Source of the DNA: Cobetia sp. L2A1
GTDB taxonomy: Bacteria > Pseudomonadota > Gammaproteobacteria > Pseudomonadales > Halomonadaceae
Assembly (NCBI RefSeq): GCF_009796845.1
Contig: NZ_CP047025.1
Location: 3,410,001-3,474,000, forward strand
Length of the DNA stretch: 64,000 bases
Direction of reading: 5' to 3'
The notes under the pieces were generated by a model. The model ran no database searches and had not been told where the DNA came from. It saw nothing but the letters and a program-made list of their open reading frames with translations. How positions within the stretch are numbered: the first letter of the stretch is position 1; each line of letters opens with the position of its first letter. This document shows positions 12,741 to 21,282 of the stretch, one piece after another. The position numbers were made by a program, and so were the translations under genes.

Positions 12741-14602
12741 TCGCCACCAATCAGTGCGCCGACATCATTGCTGGTGGCAGTGTTTCCGGCCGAGTCCGTG
12801 ACGGAGGCTTCGACGCTATAGCTACCTTCGCTCAGCGGCGTCTCTGCATCGACGGTGTAGGTGCCATCTTCGACAGTCGCAGTGACGGTTTGCTCGTTAC
12901 CTTCGCTGTCGGTGATGACAAGCGTGACGGTGCTGCCGTCTTCGGCATCGGTAGTACCCACGATAGTCGGAGTGGTGTCGGAGGTCAGGGCCGGTGCATC
13001 GACAGTCAGCGTCGGGGCGGTCAGATCGATCTCGCCCACGTCTGTGCTGATCGCAGTATTGCCGGCCGAGTCCGTCACGCTGGCGTCAACGTTGTAGTCG
13101 CCTTCGCTCAGCGGCGTCTCGACATCGACGATATAGGTGCCATCTTCGACGGTCGTGGTGACGGTCTGCTCGTTGCCTTCGCTGTCGGTGATGACAAGCG
13201 TGACGGTGCTGCCGTCTTCAGCATCGGTGGTACCAACGATAGTCGGCGTGGTGTCGGAGGTCAGGGCCGGTGCATCGACAGTTAGCGTCGGAGCGGTCAG
13301 ATCGATCTCGCCGACATCATTGCTGGTGGCGGTGTTTCCGGCCGAGTCCGTGACGGAGGCTTCGACACTGTAGCTACCTTCGCTGAGCGGCGTCTCGACA
13401 TCGACGGTATAGGCGCCATCTTCGACAGTCGCGGTGACTGTCTGCTCGTTGCCTTCGCTGTCAGTGATGACAAGCGTGACGGTGCTACCGTCTTCGGCAT
13501 CGGTGGTGCCGACGATAGTCGGCGTGGTGTCAGTGGTCAGCGCCGGTGCATCGACGGTCAGCGCAGGAGCTGACAGATCGATCTCGCCCACGTCTGTGCT
13601 GATCGCGGTATTGCCGGCTGGGTCCGTGACGGAGGCGTCGACGGTGTACTCGCCTTCGCTCAGCGGCGTCTCGGCATCGACGGTATAGGTGCCATCTTCG
13701 ACGGTCGCGGTGACTGTCTGCTCGTTGCCTTCGCTGTCAGTGATGACGAGGGTGACAGTGCTGCCGTCTTCGGCGTCGGTGGTGCCGACGATAGTCGGAG
13801 TGGTGTCAGAGGTCAGCGCAGGTGCATCGACAGTCAATGTCGGCGCAGTCAAGTCAATCTCGCCCACGTCATTATTGGCCGCGGTGTTGCCCGCCAGATC
13901 AGTCACAGAGGCGTCAACGCTGTACTCACCTTCGCTCAGCGGTGTTTCAGCATCGACGGTGTAGGCGCCATCTTCGACAATGGCAGTAACCGTCTGCTCA
14001 TTGCCTTCACTATCAGTGATGACCAGCGTGACCGTACTACCATCTACCGCATCGGTGGTGCCCACGATGGTTGGAGTCGTATCAGAGGTCAGCGCCGGTG
14101 CATCAACCGTGAGCGAGAGCACTGTAACGTCGGCGGCATTAATATCCGTATCAAAGCCATCTTCGTCTTCATCGGTATAGCTTGAGTCCGTGAAGCCACC
14201 TTCATACTGATAAGACGTCCGTTCGACACGTCCGTCACGACTTACACCGGAGGCATCAAGGAAACCACTACGATCACTGCCCGGCGCACCACCATTATCC
14301 CCCGCCGCTGGCTCTTCCTGGATAGCCGTCGGATCATCCCCGCGCGCAATAGCCTCACGCAATGCCTCTATTGCCGGGTCTACGGGCGCCTCACCGCGGC
14401 TCTCGGCCAACAGCATCTCGACCTCTATCGGCGAGCCTTGAGGCACCACGAGCTGCGTACCATCTTCCAGCACTATGATCGCACCCTGTGGTGCCACCAG
14501 AGATGCGGACGGATCCAGCGTCATCCCTTCGACGACACGTTGTGCCTCGTTACCTGAGGAAACAACGAGAACTGTGCCTTCAGTGCGAATGACCTGGACC
14601 AT
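8714..14602 (-). CDS. Giant LapA-like adhesin, N-terminal part (truncated by frameshift at 8941)
   Basis: The start is the ATG at 14602, which has GGAG 8 bases upstream; an in-frame TTG 12 codons earlier (14638) has no ribosome site. Residues 1-130 form a retention module with a PAAG motif at 98-101, matching the dialanine LapG cleavage site of LapA-type adhesins. After an acidic linker come five 92-residue Ig-like repeats (LTVDAPALTSDTTPTIVG type), then VCBS modules of 101 residues. At 8941/8942 an extra C relative to every other module changes ...DNDATETQAL... to ...DNDATEDPGL...; an out-of-frame tail of about 76 codons then ends at 8714. The product as sequenced (about 1,962 aa) lacks the VWA domain and any C-terminal secretion signal, so it should not be exported by type I secretion. 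It lies downstream of the moxR-DUF58-transglutaminase operon on the same strand. A sequencing or assembly error inside the repeats is a real alternative. Confidence 0.9.
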   Translation of the reverse strand: MVQVIRTEGTVLVVSSGNEAQRVVEGMTLDPSASLVAPQGAIIVLEDGTQLVVPQGSPIEVEMLLAESRGEAPVDPAIEALREAIARGDDPTAIQEEPAAGDNGGAPGSDRSGFLDASGVSRDGRVERTSYQYEGGFTDSSYTDEDEDGFDTDINAADVTVLSLTVDAPALTSDTTPTIVGTTDAVDGSTVTLVITDSEGNEQTVTAIVEDGAYTVDAETPLSEGEYSVDASVTDLAGNTAANNDVGEIDLTAPTLTVDAPALTSDTTPTIVGTTDAEDGSTVTLVITDSEGNEQTVTATVEDGTYTVDAETPLSEGEYTVDASVTDPAGNTAISTDVGEIDLSAPALTVDAPALTTDTTPTIVGTTDAEDGSTVTLVITDSEGNEQTVTATVEDGAYTVDVETPLSEGSYSVEASVTDSAGNTATSNDVGEIDLTAPTLTVDAPALTSDTTPTIVGTTDAEDGSTVTLVITDSEGNEQTVTTTVEDGTYIVDVETPLSEGDYNVDASVTDSAGNTAISTDVGEIDLTAPTLTVDAPALTSDTTPTIVGTTDAEDGSTVTLVITDSEGNEQTVTATVEDGTYTVDAETPLSEGSYSVEASVTDSAGNTATSNDVGALIGGDSGAVTEDSITVVTGSLDDAAGTDVVADTQTDTYGTFSVDESGDWTYTLDNDADEVQALGEGETVTEQYTVTLSDGSTTTVDIVITGTDDLPVITADSGAVAEDGTLEASGTLTASDADNADLAFVAATDDSSVYGSFEVAADGSWTYTLDNDATETQALAAGETVTEQYTVTLSDGSTTTVDIVITGVDDGAVISNDSGEVTEDTTLEATGTLTATDADNADLAFVAATDDSSVYGSFDVAADGSWTYTLDNDATETQALAAGETVTEQYTVTLSDGSTTTVDIVITGVDDGAVISNDSGEVTEDTTLEATGILTATDADNADLAFVAATDDSSVYGSFDVAADGSWTYTLDNDATETQALAAGETVTEQYTVTLSDGSTTTVDIVITGTDDLPVITADAGAVQEDGTLEASGTLTASDADNADLAFVAATDDSSVYGSFDVAADGSWTYTLDNDATETQALAAGETVTEQYTVTLSDGSTTTVDIVITGTDDLPVITADAGAVQEDGTLEASGTLTASDADNADLAFVAATDDSSVYGSFEVAADGSWTYTLDNDATETQALAAGEIVTEQYTVTLSDGSTTTVGIVITGTDDLPVITADAGAVQEDGTLEASGTLTASDADNADLAFVAATDDSSVYGSFDVAADGSWTYTLDNDATETQALAAGETVTEQYTVTLSDGSTTTVDIVITGTDDLPVITADAGAVQEDGTLEASGTLTASDADNADLAFVAATDDSSVYGSFEVDETGAWTYTLDNDATETQALAAGETVTEQYTVTLSDGSTTTVDIVITGTDDLPVITADAGAVQEDGTLEASGTLTASDADNADLAFVAATDDSSVYGSFEVAADGSWTYTLDNDATETQALAAGETVTEQYTVTLSDGSTTTVDIVITGVDDGAVISNDSGEVTEDTTLEATGTLTATDADNADLAFVAATDDSSVYGSFDVAADGSWTYTLDNDATETQALAAGETVTEQYTVTLSDGSTTTVDIVITGVDDGAVISNDSGEVTEDTTLEATGILTATDADNADLAFVAATDDSSVYGSFDVAADGSWTYTLDNDATETQALAAGETVTEQYTVTLSDGSTTTVDIVITGTDDLPVITADSGAVAEDGTLEASGTLTASDADNADLAFVAATDDSSVYGSFEVDETGAWTYTLDNDATETQALAAGETVTEQYTVTLSDGSTTTVDIVITGVDDGAVISNDSGEVTEDTTLEATGTLTATDADNADLAFVAATDDSSVYGSFEVAADGSWTYTLDNDATEDPGLGRGRDRHRDLHRHAERWLDHHGRHRHHRHRRPAGHHCRCRRRAGKRHPGSDWHTDGHGRRQCRSGLRRRHR
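12733..14112 (-). repeat. Five 276-bp Ig-like repeats in the adhesin
   Basis: Five tandem copies of a 92-residue unit begin LTVDAPALTSDTTPTIVG and end with a G-N-T-A...D-V-G-E-I-D-L-T-A-P-T linker. This is a bacterial Ig-like domain that usually forms a stiff stalk between the membrane-proximal retention module and the distal array. Copies differ at a handful of positions. The last copy runs into the first VCBS module through the linker A-L-I-G-G-D-S-G. Confidence 0.9.
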
Positions 14603-14782
14603 GGGACGTACTCCTACGAGGAAAGGGCGTTCGATCAAGGCAGTCGTGATACCAATGGCATGATCGAAAAAATCAGATGATTACATTTTGATACACAAAC
14701 TCACTCAAAGCAACCCAACTGAATGTGGCAATCTTCTCCTCCTCAAGTAATGAATAGCTTGATCTCGGAAAGGCTTTACAAA

Positions 14783-16903
14783 TTAATCGATCAGATTCGC
14801 AGCATCTTTTTTTGGCTTGTATTTAAGCTTGAGAAGATGCGTCTTCCATTGTCTCTCAACGCTATGAATCACCACCCCATCACCATCATTAACTTCTACA
14901 TTAGAGATATTACTGTAAAGCCACTGTTCAATCAGATCGGCCAAAGATAACAACGTCTGTGTGTGTTCATGCTGGCACGCCGCAATACGCCGGAGATGAC
15001 TACCGGGAGCTTCGCCAACCATTGGCCCAAGACCGGAACACTCGAGTCGCCTGACGAGTCGACCATAAGCTCTAACGCCTGCATGGGCCGATACACGACG
15101 TCCTGACCACAATACCAACCCGGCTCCCAGCAGAGTCACGCTAGCGAGCAGACCCAATATCCCCCAGGCAAGCCATTCCCAGCGAAATTCACCGAACACC
15201 CTTCGCCAGAGATTCCGCTGCTCATCCAAGCGAAAGCCCACTACGCTGCGCTGCCAGCGATATTCAAAACGCTCCCAATACCGTCTTAGATCACTCAACA
15301 GAGGATTATTCAGAGTAAAGGCGCGTAGGCCAGCATCCGCCATGAAGCCTGGCTGACCTTGCAAGCTCAGCGCACCCTGAGCAATACGCTCAGGAGCAAC
15401 CGCAGCCGTAGGATCAAATCGATGCCAGCGGCCAGCGTAGAACACCTCGACCCAAGCATGTGCATCATATTGGCGAATACTCAATTCTTGCTCATTGCCT
15501 GCGGCATCTCCCTGTGATTCTCCGCCCAGATAGCCTGCCACCATGCGCGCAGGGAACCCTACAGCCCTCGCCAGAAAGACACTGGTAGAAGCGTAGTGCG
15601 TACAGTAACCACTCTGACTATCAAACAAAAAATCATCAACACGACTCTGTCCCTCGAGGCGAGGCGGAGTAAGCGTGTACTGAAAAGGATTGCGATTAAA
15701 GTACTGAAACAGCAACCGCATGAACTGCTGAGGATCCCCTCCCGCCTGCCGCTGTAGCTGCCTGGCGAATTCATGTGCACGAGGATTATCCGAATCCGGC
15801 AGCAGTAGATTGAGGCGTTGCATCCACTGCGGAGCAGCGAATGGGGGCGCACCAGAGGATGCTAGCTGTAATAGCTCGCGCGTATTGAGTGACGTCAGCC
15901 CTTCCAGTGTGCCATCCACTAGATAACGCGATTCACGACTACTGCTCAACGGTGCCCCCAGGCTCGGCCGCCATGGACGAGGATCCGGCTCCAGCAATAG
16001 TTCATAGCGATACCGAGCGGTATCAGCGCCGCTGACACGGCGACTATTGAGCACATAGCGGGATGCCGGGCCTCCTAGCGCTCGTTGCAAGCGCTCTGGC
16101 GTCGCGCGAGACCAGCGAACTCCATCAAACAGACTCAGCGTATAGACGCGCCAATAACGCTGAGAAGTCGCCGGCAATCCTTCGTCGAAACGTGCTCTGA
16201 AAGCTAGTGAATCACTACGTCCCAGCGCAGCAATGTCACCAGGAGATACGCTGTCAGTGAGCCCTGTCGTCGCTTCATTAAGCTGAGGTAGATTCCACAG
16301 GGGTGGTAGACGCGGAAAAAGAATAAACAGTCCCAACATCAGCGGTAAGGACAAGCCCATCAGCCAGGCCGTTTCACGCACTGCTTCACGACGGGTACCC
16401 GCACCGGCAATCAATACCAGCCCTCCCACCAGCCAACCCACCGTCAGCACAGCTGCTGCTGCCATCAGGGGGCCCTGGTCATGCAGGAAGGCAGCGGCAA
16501 GCACTACAAAGCCGAGCCCACACACCACCCGACCATCACGCAGACTGTCTGTCTCCAACAACTTGAGTAGATAGATACCAACCAGTAACCCGATCATCGC
16601 TTCCAGCTGCAGTACCTGACCGTATTCAAGGAATAACCCTGCCGCCACCATCGAGACCGCCGCCAGCCGCAACAGAATGCCTGCACGTGGTATTCGGGCG
16701 CGTAACTGCTGAAAACGCCACAGGGCCGCCAGCAATGCGGGCAGCCCTAACCATATCGGCATCCACAGCAAGTGCAGAGATAACACGAGACACTGACCGA
16801 TGAATAGATGACGTAACTCAAGCCAGCCAAGCGCCTGATCTGGCGTCAGCGGGTTACGCTGCCACCAGTGATGCGGCATGCCACTTGCCTTGTCATTGAT
16901 CAT
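14783..16903 (-). CDS. Transglutaminase-like membrane protein (TgpA family, DUF3488)
   Basis: A protein of 706 residues. The N-terminal ~190 residues hold several hydrophobic membrane segments (DUF3488 region). A periplasmic transglutaminase core follows with the Cys in SQSGYCTHYAS, the His in YDAHAWVEVFY and the Asp in HRFDPTAAV, the complete Cys-His-Asp triad. A further membrane segment (about 585-610) and a C-terminal tail resembling DUF4129 follow. It is third in a moxR-DUF58-tgpA operon, 16 bp after the DUF58 gene. In Pseudomonas TgpA is an essential inner-membrane protein with a periplasmic transglutaminase domain; its substrate is unknown. The start has AAGG about 10 bases upstream. 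Confidence 0.88.
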   Translation of the reverse strand: MINDKASGMPHHWWQRNPLTPDQALGWLELRHLFIGQCLVLSLHLLWMPIWLGLPALLAALWRFQQLRARIPRAGILLRLAAVSMVAAGLFLEYGQVLQLEAMIGLLVGIYLLKLLETDSLRDGRVVCGLGFVVLAAAFLHDQGPLMAAAAVLTVGWLVGGLVLIAGAGTRREAVRETAWLMGLSLPLMLGLFILFPRLPPLWNLPQLNEATTGLTDSVSPGDIAALGRSDSLAFRARFDEGLPATSQRYWRVYTLSLFDGVRWSRATPERLQRALGGPASRYVLNSRRVSGADTARYRYELLLEPDPRPWRPSLGAPLSSSRESRYLVDGTLEGLTSLNTRELLQLASSGAPPFAAPQWMQRLNLLLPDSDNPRAHEFARQLQRQAGGDPQQFMRLLFQYFNRNPFQYTLTPPRLEGQSRVDDFLFDSQSGYCTHYASTSVFLARAVGFPARMVAGYLGGESQGDAAGNEQELSIRQYDAHAWVEVFYAGRWHRFDPTAAVAPERIAQGALSLQGQPGFMADAGLRAFTLNNPLLSDLRRYWERFEYRWQRSVVGFRLDEQRNLWRRVFGEFRWEWLAWGILGLLASVTLLGAGLVLWSGRRVSAHAGVRAYGRLVRRLECSGLGPMVGEAPGSHLRRIAACQHEHTQTLLSLADLIEQWLYSNISNVEVNDGDGVVIHSVERQWKTHLLKLKYKPKKDAANLID

Positions 16904-16919
16904 GCAGCACTACCTTGCA

Positions 16920-17918
16920 TCATGTGGCACTCCCGTCAGCGCTGTCGTTCATATCTACCGCAAGCTGCTGAGCCGACCAGGGCAATACGCGCTCGCCCCC
17001 AAACAACGCTAGCGCTTCCAGCACACGTCGACGATGTGCACCACCACTGGCAATCGCCAGTGTTTGCCCCGGTAGTCGCAGGCCATAAGTGGCCTGAGCG
17101 TCTTCAGCCGCCAATACGCGAGCCGTCAACTCACCAAGACGTTGCTCCATGTCCCCACGACACGCCGCGTAGTCAAGCCATAGCGAAGGCCGTACTGGCG
17201 TCTCGAAACGCTTGGTAACCAGCTCCCCACTCCTCCCCCAGTGCTTCCAGGCCACATGCGAGGGTGCATCTCCTGGCACATAGCGACGTAATCCTGCGAA
17301 GTCCCCCTGCTCAACGTGTTCAAGCGTTCGACGGCTACCCTGTGGTGCTGAGGGCAGTTCTGGTCGCGGATGGATGAGTACCGGCATATCGATGGCAATC
17401 CAGGCCCACAGGCGCACCAGCCCCAATGGCCAGCGGGATTCGAGGGTCAAGGTCGGTAGCATGAACTGGCCACGCACAGCGACGGGCAGCCCAAGCGGCA
17501 CACTCCCCTCACCGGCATGGATTTCAAGTCGCTGCTTGCTGGTACCCAGATGTACATCAATGGCATGTGAGCGCGCCCGACCATTCAATCGCACGATGAG
17601 TCGTAACTCTCCACCTGCATACGCTTCGCCGTCGGCCACCAGCTGAACACGAACACCAGCCAGATTCCGCCAGCTGCGAAAAATGCTGATCAACGCTAGC
17701 GAGAACAGCCAGAACGCCAATCCATGCGCCAGAGAGTTCTCGTAGTTGATCCCCAATAACAGTAGCAACACCACCAGTACCGCCCAGAACAGGCCAAAGG
17801 GTGTCGGTAGAATCATCAGTCGGGCATGGTGGAGCGCCTCACCTCCCCCGATGGACATCCGTCGCGTCATGCGCGCCTTGAAGCGTGCCCACCCGCCATT
17901 CCCTGGCACTCGTTTCAT
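16920..17918 (-). CDS. DUF58 domain protein
   Basis: A protein of 332 residues with a hydrophobic pair of segments near 35-85 and a C-terminal DUF58 domain containing the characteristic Y-V-P-G-D-A-P-S-H-V-A-W-K region (about 215-227), a VWA-like fold. Its start codon overlaps the moxR stop (ATGA, 17915-17918), showing translational coupling. MoxR ATPases with DUF58 and VWA partners act as chaperone-like systems for envelope or large complexes in other bacteria. The target here is unknown; the adjacent adhesin is one guess only. Confidence 0.88.
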   Translation of the reverse strand: MKRVPGNGGWARFKARMTRRMSIGGGEALHHARLMILPTPFGLFWAVLVVLLLLLGINYENSLAHGLAFWLFSLALISIFRSWRNLAGVRVQLVADGEAYAGGELRLIVRLNGRARSHAIDVHLGTSKQRLEIHAGEGSVPLGLPVAVRGQFMLPTLTLESRWPLGLVRLWAWIAIDMPVLIHPRPELPSAPQGSRRTLEHVEQGDFAGLRRYVPGDAPSHVAWKHWGRSGELVTKRFETPVRPSLWLDYAACRGDMEQRLGELTARVLAAEDAQATYGLRLPGQTLAIASGGAHRRRVLEALALFGGERVLPWSAQQLAVDMNDSADGSAT

Positions 17919-18844
17919 GCGGGAACCACTGCCACCTGCCCCAGAAGATGCCGCGCCACAGCCTCGCCTTCCGACACACTGCCTTCACAAAGACGATGGC
18001 CTACTACCGACGCCCATACCGATTGAACGTCTTCTGGTAGCACGTAATCCCGCCCCGCCAGCAATGCCCACCCACGCGCCGCACTCGCCAGTGCCAGCAC
18101 ACCACGCGTCGACAGTCCGTAGGCCACTTCAGGAGAGCTACGTGTTGCCGCGACCAATGCCTGCAGGTAGTCCAATAATGGATCTGACAAACGGACGCGC
18201 TCGGCTGCAGCCTGCCATTCCTTCAATATCGCCACGGGCAACAACGGGCGCAATGCCTCGATATGCTGACGACCGGCATTGCCTTTGAGAATTTCACGCT
18301 CGGCAGCAGGCTCTGGATAACCTAGCGAGATGCGCATCAGAAAGCGATCCAACTGTGACTCGGGCAACGGGAAGGTACCTGACTGCTGAAGAGGGTTCTG
18401 AGTCGCAATCACGAAAAAGGGATCAGGCAGCCGACGCGTTTCGCCCTCTACAGTGACCTGACGCTCTTCCATGGCCTCAAGCAATGCACTCTGGGTCTTG
18501 GGGGTAGCACGATTGATCTCATCGGCCAGTATCAGTGAATGAAAGACAGGGCCGGGATGAAAACGGAAGCTGCTCTCACGGGGATCAAAGACCGACACCC
18601 CGAGGATATCCGCTGGCAACAAGTCACTGGTGAACTGGACACGCTGCATATCAGCACCAATCAAGCGCGCCAACCCTTGCGCCAGTGTCGTCTTGCCAAG
18701 CCCCGGAAGATCTTCGATCAACACATGCCCACGGCAGAGCAGACAACACAGCGCGAGACGTATCTGACGAGGCTTACCGGCCAATACGGTCGACAACGCA
18801 GCCTCTACCTCTTCAAGTTGCTGCAGCGATACCTTGGCATTCAT
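17915..18844 (-). CDS. MoxR-family AAA+ ATPase
   Basis: A protein of 309 residues, the usual MoxR length. Walker A is D-L-P-G-L-G-K-T-T (about 45-53), Walker B is L-I-L-A-D-E-I-N-R (about 107-115), and sensor 1 lies in F-V-I-A-T-Q-N-P. It is the first gene of the moxR-DUF58-tgpA operon. The family drives ATP-dependent maturation of partner proteins, usually together with VWA or DUF58 proteins encoded next to it. The start is the ATG at 18844. Confidence 0.93.
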   Translation of the reverse strand: MNAKVSLQQLEEVEAALSTVLAGKPRQIRLALCCLLCRGHVLIEDLPGLGKTTLAQGLARLIGADMQRVQFTSDLLPADILGVSVFDPRESSFRFHPGPVFHSLILADEINRATPKTQSALLEAMEERQVTVEGETRRLPDPFFVIATQNPLQQSGTFPLPESQLDRFLMRISLGYPEPAAEREILKGNAGRQHIEALRPLLPVAILKEWQAAAERVRLSDPLLDYLQALVAATRSSPEVAYGLSTRGVLALASAARGWALLAGRDYVLPEDVQSVWASVVGHRLCEGSVSEGEAVARHLLGQVAVVPA

Positions 18845-18924
18845 GCACGAACTCCAGGATTGAGATAGCGGGAATGCGCTAGCGCACTAGCAGCAATGAA
18901 CATACGACAAGTCACGCTGCTGAC

Positions 18925-19437
18925 TCACTCGGTCACATTCACGGAGAGAAAGCCATCACGAATCAGACGCTCAAGCGCCATACGACTGTCAGGCGTTGAA
19001 GGATGCAATTTCAGCGCCTCTTCAGGCATCGCCCAAAAGGCATCGGCCACTTCTTCGGCTTGGAGCATCAGCGGTCCGTCATAGCGAACGAGATAGGCAC
19101 TCCCGTAAACATGGTTGGTAGCATCGGTATAACGGAAATCAAAACAATGCTTGAGCGGCACTCCCCGCACACCAATTTCCTCTTCAAGCTCACGCCGCGC
19201 CGCGACATGTACTGCTTCACCGGCGCCGACCACCCCGCCACTGGCTAAATCGAAATAGCCTGGAAACACCTCTTTACTCAGGGTGCGTCTCTGTATACAC
19301 AGCTCTCCCTGCGCATTGAGAACAAACGCATAGGTAGCACGATGCCAATAACGATATTGGCGCATCAAGCGACGCGGCGCCGTGCCGCATGGGCGGTTGC
19401 ACGCATCGACCAACTGGATGATTTCGTCCTGGATCAC
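18925..19437 (-). CDS. Nudix hydrolase (YfcD-like)
   Basis: It contains a full Nudix box: G-V-V-G-A-G-E followed by R-E-L-E-E-E-I-G-V, fitting GX5EX7REUXEEXGU. The flanks (Y-W-H-R-A-T-Y-A-F-V and Q-R-R-T-L-S-K-E-V-F-P-G) resemble E. coli YfcD and isopentenyl-diphosphate isomerase-like Nudix proteins. The GTG at 19437 gives 170 residues, close to YfcD, and homology begins there. An in-frame ATG at 19518 would add 27 residues without homology and overlap the divergent aidB leader. The substrate is not predictable from sequence. Confidence 0.85.
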   Translation of the reverse strand: MIQDEIIQLVDACNRPCGTAPRRLMRQYRYWHRATYAFVLNAQGELCIQRRTLSKEVFPGYFDLASGGVVGAGEAVHVAARRELEEEIGVRGVPLKHCFDFRYTDATNHVYGSAYLVRYDGPLMLQAEEVADAFWAMPEEALKLHPSTPDSRMALERLIRDGFLSVNVTE

Positions 19438-19587
19438 CGTTCCCTGTTCCCTGTTCCTTGAATGAAACCGGCGCTCAGCACCGGCCAATGAGTCCCACGT
19501 TAGCAGAACGCGATGCAACTGCCCTCAACTCCACTCCCACGCCACGGGTGTCCTACGCTATCAATATCCCTATCGCGACAGGAAACC

Positions 19588-21282
19588 ATGATGCCTGAGC
19601 CACGCCCGTTGCCTCCTTCTGAACATCTGCCACCTTACACACGACACATGACACACCGTGATGAGGTGCTCAACCAGGCCGAGTCACCGCTCCGCCAGGC
19701 CTTTGTCGATGATCACCCGTTACGCGAGGCCCTGCGCCGCGAAGCACCCGGCCTGTCGGCGCAGGTGCTGATACGCTTGGCCGAACTTGGTGCAGTCGTT
19801 GGCTCCACCGACACTCGCACATTGGGCTTTGCTGCCAATCATCATATTCCGCAACTGCGTAGCTACACCCCACAGGGACGTCGTCTGGATGAAGTCGAGC
19901 ATCATCCGGCATACCACCAACTGATGCGACTGGCTCTGGAGGGTGGCTGGCACAGTGTCGCCTGGGAAGAGGAAGGTCACGGCGGGCATCAGGCTCATGT
20001 GGCAGCTCTCTATCTATTGACCCAAGCGGAGCCAGGGTTCTGCTGCCCGATCACCATGACTCACGCGGCCTGGCCAGCACTGCGTCAGAACGAGGCACTG
20101 GCAGCCTTCTGGAAACCACGCCTGCGCGCCCATGCCTACGACCCGACATCGCGCGCTCCGCGTGACAAGCACAGCGCCACCTTTGGCATGGCAATGATAG
20201 AGCGCCAGGGTGGCAGTGATGTGCGCACCAACCTGACCCGCGCCGACGCGACAGTGGATGGCTACCGCCTCAACGGACACAAATGGTTCATGAGCGCACC
20301 AATGTCAGATGCCTTCCTGACACTGGCTCAGCTTGATGAAGGGCTGACCTGTTTCGTGATACCGCGACGCCGTGAGGATGGCAGCCACAATGGCCTACAA
20401 CTGCAACGCCTCAAGGACAAGTGCGGCAATCGCGCCAATGCATCCAGCGAGGTCATGCTGGTTGATGCATTGAGGCAGCGATTGGGCGAGCCAGGACGCG
20501 GTATCACCACCATTCTCGAGATGGTGCACCAGACGCGACTCGATGCCGCCACCGCGCCTGTCGCGCTGATGCGTCAGGCACTAGTAGAGGCCCTGCATCA
20601 CTGCCAACAGCGACATGCCTTTGGTCGCCCACTGGCCAGACAGCCATTGATGCAGCAGGTACTGGTAGACCTCGCGCTGGAGGTAGAGGCAGGCATCGCC
20701 CTATGCTTTCGGATTGCGCGCCAGTTTGATGATGCCGTAGAAGACGCCGAGGCCAGGCCACTGGCTCGCCTTGCTCCAGCAATCGCAAAATACTGGCACA
20801 ACCGACGTAGCCCCGGCCTGCTGGCAGAAGCGATGGAATGCCTGGGAGGCAATGGCTATATAGAGGAGCACTTGATGGCACGTCTGTACCGAGAGGCGCC
20901 AGTGAATGCCATCTGGGAAGGCTCGGGCAACGTGCTGTGTCTCGATGTACTGCGCACACTGTCGCGTTACCCACAGGCTGGTGAAGCCCTGATGGCCGAG
21001 CTGTCCGCAGCGGGAGGTCAGTACCATGAATACGACACGGCCTTGGCTGCCTTTGAACACAGCCGATTGCTACAAGAACCAGAAGAAGCGCAGGCACGCC
21101 AGCTAGTGCAGTCTCTCGCCGTCCTGTGGCAAGCCGCACTGCTCATACGGCATGCCCCTCAGCCAGTGGCAGACGCCTTTTGCGCCACACGACTCAGCGG
21201 CGGCATCCCTGGCGCCAGCGGTGTATGTGGCCTCCCCCGTGGCATGTCATCCGACCAGATACTGTGCCGAGTACTGCCATGA
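19588..21282 (+). CDS. aidB: AidB-type acyl-CoA dehydrogenase
   Basis: A flavoprotein of the acyl-CoA dehydrogenase superfamily. It matches E. coli AidB along its length: C-P-I-T-M-T-H-A-A, E-R-Q-G-G-S-D-V-R-T-N (FAD/substrate region), G-H-K-W-F-M-S-A-P, E-A-M-E-C-L-G-G-N-G-Y and Y-R-E-A-P-V-N-A-I-W-E-G-S-G-N. AidB in E. coli belongs to the adaptive response to alkylation and binds DNA. The chosen ATG (19588) follows AGGA by about 5 bases; an upstream in-frame ATG at 19513 adds 25 unrelated residues. It is 564 residues and its stop overlaps the next gene's ATG. Confidence 0.88.
   Translation: MMPEPRPLPPSEHLPPYTRHMTHRDEVLNQAESPLRQAFVDDHPLREALRREAPGLSAQVLIRLAELGAVVGSTDTRTLGFAANHHIPQLRSYTPQGRRLDEVEHHPAYHQLMRLALEGGWHSVAWEEEGHGGHQAHVAALYLLTQAEPGFCCPITMTHAAWPALRQNEALAAFWKPRLRAHAYDPTSRAPRDKHSATFGMAMIERQGGSDVRTNLTRADATVDGYRLNGHKWFMSAPMSDAFLTLAQLDEGLTCFVIPRRREDGSHNGLQLQRLKDKCGNRANASSEVMLVDALRQRLGEPGRGITTILEMVHQTRLDAATAPVALMRQALVEALHHCQQRHAFGRPLARQPLMQQVLVDLALEVEAGIALCFRIARQFDDAVEDAEARPLARLAPAIAKYWHNRRSPGLLAEAMECLGGNGYIEEHLMARLYREAPVNAIWEGSGNVLCLDVLRTLSRYPQAGEALMAELSAAGGQYHEYDTALAAFEHSRLLQEPEEAQARQLVQSLAVLWQAALLIRHAPQPVADAFCATRLSGGIPGASGVCGLPRGMSSDQILCRVLP

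Noticed and set aside
8909..13285. A 1,458-codon open frame on the plus strand, opposite the adhesin
   Set aside because: It exists because the 303-bp repeat is a multiple of three and lacks stops in this frame. Its product is a repeat artefact rich in G, D and V, and the minus strand has the clear domain content.
17746..18288. 180-codon plus-strand ORF
   Set aside because: Antisense to the MoxR and DUF58 genes, Pro/His/Arg-rich, no ribosome site or family resemblance.
19513..19587. 25-residue extension of AidB
   Set aside because: No homology, and AGGA is placed correctly for the ATG at 19588.
20504..21139. 211-codon minus-strand ORF
   Set aside because: Antisense to aidB, which matches a known family along its length.
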